A stretch of 32,926 nt of DNA from an uncultured Candidatus Saccharibacteria bacterium. Lineage in GTDB: Bacteria > Patescibacteria > Saccharimonadia > Saccharimonadales > JACDBH01. Positions 27,842 through 32,926 of this stretch are shown one piece after another. Made by a program: the position numbers and the translations under genes. The notes below the pieces were generated by a model that worked only from the letters and a program-made list of their open reading frames with translations, searched no databases and had not been told where the DNA came from. The stretch lies in the NCBI GenBank assembly GCA_946479835.1, contig CAMLHD010000006.1, forward strand, positions 1 through 32,926, given 5' to 3'. Position 1 is the first letter of the stretch. The number at the start of each line of letters is the position of its first letter.

Positions 27842-28336
27842 ATGAAATTAGTGAAACGAGGATCAACTTTATTTTTGCGCCTAGCCATTGCCGGGATGGC
27901 GCTCGCTGTAGTGCTTTTATCTGCTTGGGCAATCGTGGATGTTTACGGTCATTGGGCAGAAGATTCGCCAGATGTTGCAAACTGGCAGTATCCAATCATT
28001 TTCGTTTTTGCTGCGGTTGCGACCACGTTTTGCGTGGCCGTCCACCAGATATGGAAACTCCTGAACCTCATTGATAAGAACAAAGCATTTACCGAAGCCT
28101 CAGTAAGAACTATGAGAAACGTAAAGTACTGCGGCCTATTGATTAGCGGCCTATTCGCCACCTGGATGCCTCTAGTATTTCGCGCCGCCGAAAATGAGGA
28201 TGCGCCAGGAATGATACTTATATTCGGAGCAATCTTTGTGGGTATCCCATTCGTGGTGGCAATCTTTGCGGGTGTGGCGCAAAAGCTGTTCCAGAATGCG
28301 ATCGACCTAAAGAAGGAGAACGACCTGACCGTCTAA
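27842..28336 (+). CDS. DUF2975 family membrane protein
   Basis: This 164-residue four-helix membrane protein has segments at about 12-34, 52-72, 98-118 and 128-150. The WKLLNLIDKNKAFTEASVRTMRNVKYCG stretch between the second and third helices is the DUF2975 signature. Such proteins are usually encoded next to a small Cro/C1-type HTH protein (YozG-like), as here, and are thought to transmit a membrane signal to it. Mechanism unproven. Confidence 0.82.
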   Translation: MKLVKRGSTLFLRLAIAGMALAVVLLSAWAIVDVYGHWAEDSPDVANWQYPIIFVFAAVATTFCVAVHQIWKLLNLIDKNKAFTEASVRTMRNVKYCGLLISGLFATWMPLVFRAAENEDAPGMILIFGAIFVGIPFVVAIFAGVAQKLFQNAIDLKKENDLTV

Positions 28337-28345
28337 GGATTAATT

Positions 28346-28558
28346 ATGATAGTCGTTAACATAGATGTAATGCTAGCCAAGCGGAAGATGAGCGTCACGG
28401 AGCTTGCTGAAAAAGTGGGCATTACCATGGCCAATCTTTCTATCCTCAAAAATGGCAAAGCCAAGGCCGTTCGCCTGTCCACGTTAGAAGCAATCTGCAA
28501 GGCATTGGACTGCCAGCCCGGAGACATTTTGGAATATCAAAAAGGAATCGACTTATGA
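28346..28558 (+). CDS. Cro/C1-type helix-turn-helix regulator (YozG-like)
   Basis: This 70-residue, single HTH domain protein has MSVTELAEKVGITMANLSIL with a recognition helix SILKNGKAKAVRLSTLEAI, then ICKALDCQPGDILEYQ. This is the compact XRE form paired with DUF2975 membrane proteins. The next gene overlaps its stop by 4 bp. It probably binds the direct repeats upstream of the operon. Confidence 0.88.
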   Translation: MIVVNIDVMLAKRKMSVTELAEKVGITMANLSILKNGKAKAVRLSTLEAICKALDCQPGDILEYQKGIDL

Positions 28559-28833
28559 AAAACAAAGAAAAAGGCAAATCTGCTCCCCGGAATATAGCAC
28601 TACGATTGAGCTTATGGGCGCTTGTAGTCACAGCTATATTGCTGATCCCTCATTTCGCCGATTTTCCTTGGACTGCCAGTGATTTTATCTTTGCCGGCAT
28701 CATGCTGTTTGGTTCCGCCGTCGCCTACGAGACGGCCACCAAAAATATGACCAATCCGGCCCACCGCTACGCTATGGCTGCCGCCGTGCTTGCGGTACTA
28801 ATGTTCGTCTGGGCGCTCGCAGTCGCAGATTAA
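28555..28833 (+). CDS. Small membrane protein of the DUF2975-HTH operon
   Basis: This 92-residue protein has three hydrophobic segments (LSLWALVVTAILLIPHF, FIFAGIMLFGSAVAYET, MAAAVLAVLMFVWALAV) after a basic N-terminus. It overlaps the HTH gene (ATGA), so it is cotranslated. It looks like the usual third member of these YozG/DUF2975 loci; biochemical role unknown. Confidence 0.75.
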   Translation: MKNKEKGKSAPRNIALRLSLWALVVTAILLIPHFADFPWTASDFIFAGIMLFGSAVAYETATKNMTNPAHRYAMAAAVLAVLMFVWALAVAD

Positions 28834-28878
28834 GCCGCTTGAGCTTCAAGACGACTGCTTTTTACAGGGGTACGGAGC

Positions 28879-28907
28879 TTGTTTATTTTTGCATAAAGTG
28901 GTAAATT
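28879..28907 (+). promoter_or_regulatory. Candidate promoter for the attenuated two-gene unit
   Basis: TTGTTT (28879-28884), a 17-bp spacer and TAAATT (28902-28907). It would give a leader of about 55 nt that contains both mutually exclusive hairpins before the ATG at 28970. Confidence 0.4.
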
Positions 28908-28919
28908 AGTCCCAATACT

Positions 28920-28965
28920 TAAGAACGGGAATCGTAGTTCTTATCTAAGATACGATTCCGTTTTT
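28920..28965 (+). terminator. Terminator with overlapping alternative hairpin (attenuator-like leader)
   Basis: Terminator: GGAATCGTA (28928-28936) pairs with TACGATTCC (28951-28959), with a 4-bp inner stem, followed by TTTTT (28961-28965). Alternative: TAAGAAC (28920-28926) pairs with GTTCTTA (28937-28943). The second stem is made of the terminator's loop side and upstream sequence, so both cannot form fully. The hairpin ends 4 nt before the ATG at 28970. It may just end the upstream operon or act as an attenuator for the downstream genes. Confidence 0.6.
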
Positions 28966-28969
28966 CATT

Positions 28970-30157
28970 ATGAGCAAACTGCTAACACCAGAAATAAATT
29001 TTGCACTGGACGAAAGTCCCGTCGTCAGGACTTTGGAAGTACCTGGCAGGGACGATTTATTAGTTGACGAGGTGTTTCCCGGTCAGCTGGTTACGTCAGG
29101 CGACATAAGAACAAAAAGTTTTGTTCTAAATGAAGAGGATTACGGCGATGAGGTGCTGTCGATCGTAGATAAGGCTCAGCCTCATGCGGTATTTGATCTG
29201 ATGGTGCTGTCTGCGGGCGAAGAACAAGTGCCGGGGCTGGCCGGGCATTCGCCGCAATTTATAACCAGAGCGATGCAGTATGCCGCCCGGTTTGCCGAGT
29301 TCGCGAAGCGTGAAGGCTTTTACCCGGTTGTTTCATGGAGCTACGACCCGTTAACCGACGACCGCCCTACCGGCCAAGGCGAGAAAAGGTTTCATGCTCA
29401 TTTCATGGCCCGGAATGAAGCGGATATTGAAACGATTCACGCCACAAAATCCCGTTTAGGCGACCTCGATTCAAAATCAAGGCGCAGAATAGCCGAAGAA
29501 TCATCGACTATCGGCGGCTTGGTCTTAGCGGATTTGCTGGCCGATGAGCCTTTTGATGCGTTACAAATCGTTCCGCCTTTCGAAACCGTGCCATCGGCAC
29601 TTAGTTTGCAGACTAATGTCCAGGGCGGCTGGGAAGGTCTGGTAACCGACGGATTCGTTGCTGATTTTCTTAAGATTGACCAGGCGATACATACCTATGA
29701 TGCAATAGTACGGAGCGCCGTCTACGAACAAACGGCACAAGGCCATTGGCGCAGGCCCGAATTAAAATCTGACTACGCCCTGCAAGCCGAACTGCTGCCG
29801 GATAAAATGGATTTGTCCAGCCCTTTGGCATGCCATGCACTCACCCATTATTTAAAAAATATGCGCAGAGGCTTGATTACGGATATTGAGAATAACCGCG
29901 ATAAATATGATGTTTCAGACATCATACATCTGTATCCTTTAAGAAGCGTTTCTTACACGACATGCATTACCGAAATCGAAGGAATTCTTCGCGCTCATTT
30001 TAGAGTCAACTTGTTTACTGATCTCGGCGGCGCCGGCGTATCGATGGTAGGCGGTATTCCCGTAAAAATCAAAAAAGGCGTCGGGATCATGCCCGGAAGT
30101 ACCGTTAGTCAAAGAAGGCAGCTTCAGAATCAGTACCTCGAAGCTATGGGGAGCTAG
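28970..30157 (+). CDS. Unknown protein paired with a nucleotidyltransferase
   Basis: This 395-residue soluble protein is not one I recognise. There are no membrane segments or signal peptide. Visible features: a conserved-looking FHAHFMARNEA (His-x-His in a hydrophobic strand, HIT-like in shape but not diagnostic), preceded by GFYPVVSWSYDPLTDDRPTG; the end has GGAGVSMVGGIPVKIKKGVGIMPGS, a glycine-rich loop. The next gene starts 2 nt after its stop, so the products probably act together. A HIT or phosphotransfer-type enzyme working with the nucleotidyltransferase is one guess. It lies behind an attenuator-like leader. Confidence 0.75.
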   Translation: MSKLLTPEINFALDESPVVRTLEVPGRDDLLVDEVFPGQLVTSGDIRTKSFVLNEEDYGDEVLSIVDKAQPHAVFDLMVLSAGEEQVPGLAGHSPQFITRAMQYAARFAEFAKREGFYPVVSWSYDPLTDDRPTGQGEKRFHAHFMARNEADIETIHATKSRLGDLDSKSRRRIAEESSTIGGLVLADLLADEPFDALQIVPPFETVPSALSLQTNVQGGWEGLVTDGFVADFLKIDQAIHTYDAIVRSAVYEQTAQGHWRRPELKSDYALQAELLPDKMDLSSPLACHALTHYLKNMRRGLITDIENNRDKYDVSDIIHLYPLRSVSYTTCITEIEGILRAHFRVNLFTDLGGAGVSMVGGIPVKIKKGVGIMPGSTVSQRRQLQNQYLEAMGS

Positions 30158-30159
30158 CA

Positions 30160-30960
30160 ATGGGAGTCATTTATACGGCTCCAGAAGCCATACCAAACCC
30201 TGGGGCACATGAAAGTGCGGTAGGTATGATCCTTGAAAGCGCCGCTTCGTTAGAAACCTCAGGCCTTAGGAGCTGCCTGGTCTTGGGCAGTTATGCGGTT
30301 GGCGCAGAAAACATCAGAAGCGATATAGACGTATGCGTGTTCGGCGCAGAAGACTTATGCGAGGAACTTGAAGCGGTTAGTAGAAAAGTACTGGAACAAA
30401 CCCGCGTTGAGGTCGAAGTGCACTTTGAGAGGCTGCCCGTAACAAGCAACGTCAATGTGTCTCCTTCTTATCATAATGAAGTCAGAAAATCACCCAGGCG
30501 CCGGACCGACGGCACAGAGTTGCTGGTTGGATGCGATCCGAACATGCACTTGGGCGGCAAAACCGAAACGGTAATTCCCCGGCATGCGAACGCGTTCCTG
30601 ATTGCAAGGGCCATAAAGATTGAGCACAGATTGCGCGAGGATCCTCTTTATTTGGAAACGCGTCTGAAAGAAACTAGAAAAGCACTCGAATTTCCAAAGA
30701 AATTTATTATGAGAAAAAATGACCTGGCCGCTTCCGGCTATGATGTCAGCGACCTAGAAGAATATGAAGCAGCATCCGAAGCCATGGAAACATTAAAGCT
30801 TTTTGATAATGAAGCTACCGCTATCACTGAAAAAGTTCAGGCGGGCATCACTACATGGTCAGAATATCTTGCAACGCTAAAAGATATAAAATCGTCTGCT
30901 GGAAAGCTTTATTACGGCAGTTTGCTCGAAACCGTATCACTCATCCGAAGATTAAATTAG
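30160..30960 (+). CDS. Pol beta-type nucleotidyltransferase
   Basis: This 266-residue protein has the nucleotidyltransferase signature GSYAVGAENIRSDIDVCVFG: Gly43-Ser44, then Asp55 and Asp57, which bind the metal ions; VEVEVHFE is the third strand where the usual third acidic residue is Glu. A helical C-terminal part follows (about 140-266). The family transfers nucleotides to drugs, RNA or proteins. It is translationally linked to the unknown upstream gene, and no toxin-antitoxin HEPN partner is visible. The target is unknown. Confidence 0.8.
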   Translation: MGVIYTAPEAIPNPGAHESAVGMILESAASLETSGLRSCLVLGSYAVGAENIRSDIDVCVFGAEDLCEELEAVSRKVLEQTRVEVEVHFERLPVTSNVNVSPSYHNEVRKSPRRRTDGTELLVGCDPNMHLGGKTETVIPRHANAFLIARAIKIEHRLREDPLYLETRLKETRKALEFPKKFIMRKNDLAASGYDVSDLEEYEAASEAMETLKLFDNEATAITEKVQAGITTWSEYLATLKDIKSSAGKLYYGSLLETVSLIRRLN

Positions 30961-31040
30961 TTCTTCCGGGCACTTGTGGCCGCCGATTAATATGAAACGG
31001 TTCAACCTCTAGCCATAAGCTTTTTTGTCATCTGTTAAGC

Positions 31041-31068
31041 TTGACAATTATTTTTATAGCTGTAGCAT
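31041..31068 (+). promoter_or_regulatory. Promoter in the long gap before the LysM-CHAP gene
   Basis: TTGACA (31041-31046), a 16-bp spacer and TAGCAT (31063-31068). Transcription would begin about 250 nt upstream of the LysM-CHAP start codon. Confidence 0.55.
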
Positions 31069-31074
31069 GTTACC

Positions 31075-31315
31075 TTGTATTGGTCCATGTGAGGTGGAGC
31101 GGTACAAAAAGCCCTGGGCAGTCTCACAATTGTTGCCCAATAAGGCTTCTTACTATAGGCAAAAACGACAATTTAAATTCCTATCCCATGTTCCTAAAGG
31201 AACGGTGGCTTAATGCTTATTTGGCGTTATGATCATTCGCTCGAAATAACGAACGTGTTTATAAGGATTTTACCCAGTCTGTTCTTGTCTGCTATTAAGG
31301 TTCCCAAGGAGGGTA
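31075..31315 (+). other. Long structured leader or small RNA region
   Basis: This is the only gap above 300 bases (30961-31323), and it holds no convincing gene. Hairpin AAGCC/GGCTT plus GGGCA/TGCCC spans 31109-31148; an alternative pairing joins AATTGT-TGCC (31128-31137) with GGCA...ACAATT (31158-31173). A GTTCC-TAAA-GGAAC hairpin is at 31190-31203, and an AAGGAGGG ribosome site lies near 31307. It could be a regulatory leader of the cell-wall hydrolase or a separate RNA. Confidence 0.45.
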
Positions 31316-31323
31316 CTATTTAG

Positions 31324-32106
31324 ATGTCAAAAACTGCATTAGCAGGTTTATTACTAATTCCTGTCATTGTCTTTTTACAGTCCAACAATAAGGCCGAGGC
31401 TCTGGAGCTGACGCCGCAAGACATTACAAAATTAGCCTACGTAGAGCCGCCCGTAATCGCCACTTTTGAGGTGCCGGAATTGGCGCAAGCTGAAGAAAAG
31501 CCTGAGACTCCAAAACCGGAAATCATCCAGCACACCGTTGCCGAAAACGAATCATTGAGCAAGATCGCCACCCAACATAACACGACTTGGAAGCGTTTAT
31601 TCGATAAGAACACCGCCGTAGAACATCCCGATGTTATTAATGTCGGCGAAGTTTTGGTAATTCCAAGTGCTGACGAAACAATTCCTGAAAGACCATTGCC
31701 GGTAGCGCCGGAACCGGTAATCGCTGCCGCAGCTCCAGCATCTAAACCCGCTTCTAAGCCGGCCGCTAGCAGAGCGCCTGCTCGTGTGGCTTCAGTTGCA
31801 CGCGGCTCAAGCACTGGCAACCTGTATGTACCCGGTTATTGCACATGGTACGTAAAAAACCGCCGTCCAAGCCTGCCAAACAACTTGGGTAACGCAGATA
31901 CCTGGGTCAGCCGTGCTGCCGCGCAAGGTATGGCTACGGGTTCAACGCCGCGCGCCGGCGCTGTCGGACAACGCGGCATGCATGTCGTATACGTGGAAAG
32001 CGTAAATAGTGACGGCACTGTAAATATCAGCGAGATGAACCATAAAGGACGTTACGTAATTACGCACCGTACCCTGCCCGCCAATTACTTTACGTATATT
32101 TACTAA
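31324..32106 (+). CDS. LysM-CHAP peptidoglycan hydrolase
   Basis: This 260-residue exported wall enzyme has a signal peptide (about 1-25), one LysM domain (about 68-114, HTVAENESLSKIATQHNTTWKRL...LVIP) that binds glycan, a Pro/Ala linker (115-160) and a C-terminal CHAP domain. In the latter GYCTWYVKNR carries catalytic Cys173, MHVVYVE carries His220, and NISEMNHKG the third-site region. CHAP enzymes cut peptide cross-links or stem peptides (amidase/endopeptidase). Complete. AAGGAGGG lies ahead of the ATG, and a 250-nt leader precedes it. Confidence 0.92.
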   Translation: MSKTALAGLLLIPVIVFLQSNNKAEALELTPQDITKLAYVEPPVIATFEVPELAQAEEKPETPKPEIIQHTVAENESLSKIATQHNTTWKRLFDKNTAVEHPDVINVGEVLVIPSADETIPERPLPVAPEPVIAAAAPASKPASKPAASRAPARVASVARGSSTGNLYVPGYCTWYVKNRRPSLPNNLGNADTWVSRAAAQGMATGSTPRAGAVGQRGMHVVYVESVNSDGTVNISEMNHKGRYVITHRTLPANYFTYIY

Positions 32107-32170
32107 GCTGAGTATATTTCGATAATTGATTTTGCTTTTTCTTTGACTGAATACTTAGACCTACGATATT

Positions 32171-32800
32171 TTAATCCTGCCTAATTATTTCTACGAGTAA
32201 GATACCGTCGTCACTAGGTAGAAGCTCTTGTCTAGATGAAAAAGCAATAGCTTCGGGTCGTTTTATTCCAGGGTAATGCATTCTATAGAGTCCTATGGAT
32301 CTGTAGCGTTCTTTTTCGTCATCGTTTCTAGGTCCACTTGTCCTTAAAAGAGTTATGTCTGAACTAAACAAACGATCTAGCTTTTCAGCCAGTTGTACGA
32401 ATCTATCATAAGTAATTCGCTCCTCTAAGTAGGCCGCGAAGATCCTACCGGCAATTTCATTCTTTTTTGAATCGTTTATTTTATCAATAAGACTGAGAAG
32501 TTCTTCGCCCACTTTTGCCTGAAAATTATCATTTTGGAGTTGATCTAACCAATTTTTACGCTTTTCAGGTGCAACTGAATGCAGGCCCCGAAGGAAAGCT
32601 AAAATATTCTTCACGAAGAACCAATCTCTAATAGCAACCACACCTTTTCCAAAAGAAACTAAAGTTCCGATGACAGGTAATTTGGCTACTACTTCGTTTT
32701 GCGTAAGCTCTTCAAGACCAAGCTCTAGTATGTCTGGGGTAATATCTAAGCTTGATTCGCCAATGGTCTTAAGTAAACTGTTCTCGATTTCTTCAGACAC
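32171..32800 (-). CDS. Orphan helical protein, AT-richer gene
   Basis: This 209-residue protein starts at GTG (AAGGAG 8 nt upstream). It is mostly helical with an amphipathic/hydrophobic central stretch (AKLPVIGTLVSFGKGVVAIRDWFFVKNILAFL) and a second half with the pattern EIAGRIFAAYLEERITYDRFVQLAEKLDRLFSSDITLL. I have seen this general layout in uncharacterised proteins scattered among mobile and defence loci, but no family name is certain. Base composition is AT-richer than the neighbours and it is alone on its strand, both hints of transfer. Confidence 0.65.
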   Translation of the reverse strand: MSEEIENSLLKTIGESSLDITPDILELGLEELTQNEVVAKLPVIGTLVSFGKGVVAIRDWFFVKNILAFLRGLHSVAPEKRKNWLDQLQNDNFQAKVGEELLSLIDKINDSKKNEIAGRIFAAYLEERITYDRFVQLAEKLDRLFSSDITLLRTSGPRNDDEKERYRSIGLYRMHYPGIKRPEAIAFSSRQELLPSDDGILLVEIIRQD

Positions 32801-32870
32801 GACCGTCTCCTTTGGTGCATATTATTGCATAAAAACAAAAGGCTACCGAAGAAGTCCCCATCTTCCGCCC

Positions 32871-32926
32871 TGGGATGAGGGATTCGACCTCGAAGCGCAA
32901 ATCAAAATTAGATTTGCGTCTCCGAC
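32871..32926 (+). ncRNA. Possible 5' end of tmRNA, cut by the window edge
   Basis: GGGATGAGGGATTCGACCTC resembles the invariant tmRNA 5' region (acceptor-strand G-run, a short gap, then GGNTTCGAC). A perfect local hairpin CGCAAATC/GATTTGCG follows (32899-32921). The gap between the two motifs is about 2 nt shorter than usual and only 56 bases are visible, so this is tentative; a degenerate tRNA T-arm on the other strand is the alternative. Confidence 0.3.

Noticed and set aside
31025..31232. Two short frames (62-63 codons) in the long gap before the LysM-CHAP gene
   Set aside because: They lack ribosome sites, one begins inside the -35 hexamer, and they overlap predicted RNA hairpins.
31075..31315. 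c-di-AMP (ydaO) riboswitch before the LysM-CHAP gene
   Set aside because: The context is typical, but the conserved GGGGGAACC-type segments are not seen.
32860..32926. tRNA on the minus strand at the right edge
   Set aside because: GAGGTCGAATCCCTC resembles a T-arm but lacks a base of the standard loop, and no CCA end or cloverleaf can be completed in the window.
1..32926. CRISPR arrays, insertion sequences, rRNA genes
   Set aside because: No regularly spaced repeats, transposase frames with terminal inverted repeats, or rRNA signatures were found on either strand.

Overview
The window looks like chromosome from a monoderm bacterium with a small, tightly packed genome. My best guess is Patescibacteria/CPR, probably a Saccharibacteria-like lineage, but this is inference: no rRNA gene is visible. 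Support comes from very short or overlapping convergent gene ends, many small membrane proteins, exported proteins anchored by one N- or C-terminal helix without lipoboxes, a shortened MetK, a Gram-positive-style SAM-I riboswitch, and cell-wall enzymes of monoderm type (D,D-carboxypeptidase, LysM-CHAP). TGA is an ordinary stop codon here. No CRISPR array, insertion sequence, rRNA or complete tRNA is visible.

Left part (1-4.2 kb): the end of yajQ, a GH63/mannosylglycerate-hydrolase-like glycosidase, RmuC, and a divergent ZIP metal transporter/Fur-family repressor pair sharing a palindromic operator. Next (4.3-7.9 kb) is a surface module: a membrane-anchored protein, a small acidic secreted repeat protein and a 681-residue wall-facing repeat protein. 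They share motifs and are separated by long hairpins with a common loop sequence. It is followed by a histidine kinase, a single-domain response regulator and a CRP/FNR-type regulator (8-10.4 kb), then a stress-type membrane operon (35-aa microprotein, YggT, GlsB/YeaQ, small membrane protein).

Middle (11.5-20.5 kb): a zincin-like metallopeptidase and metK under a SAM-I riboswitch; a membrane-anchored lipoprotein-like factor; a membrane protein resembling a sensor module without a kinase; an arginine-rich microprotein; a D,D-carboxypeptidase; an ArsR-SRPBCC-VOC operon; a membrane protein; and a DrrAB-type ABC exporter. Right part (20.5-32.9 kb): a GH13 glucan-branching-type enzyme, another response regulator, a DUF998 membrane protein, exported PQQ-type sugar dehydrogenase and Asp-box proteins, a DUF6325/SHOCT pair, a DUF2975/HTH/membrane operon, a two-gene unit of an unknown protein plus nucleotidyltransferase behind an attenuator-like leader, a LysM-CHAP hydrolase behind a long structured leader, and an AT-richer orphan gene. 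The last bases may be the 5' end of a tmRNA.

The most interesting linking observation is a set of intergenic TGTAA-N6-TTACA-like sites (about 4301, 7927, 10375, 14704, 22324, 26572, 27747) with CRP-type geometry. The window encodes a CRP/FNR-family protein (9710-10354), and the best palindrome lies between the -35 and -10 of that gene's own promoter. Several other sites lie about 30 bp upstream of a -10 box, the class II activator position. The inferred regulon would join the surface module, the two-component system, the YggT/GlsB operon, the DUF6325/SHOCT operon and small membrane proteins into one envelope-stress circuit. A second theme is start mode: many genes have a -10 box only 7-11 nt before the ATG and no Shine-Dalgarno, implying leaderless mRNAs, while small membrane and surface genes have strong Shine-Dalgarno sequences.
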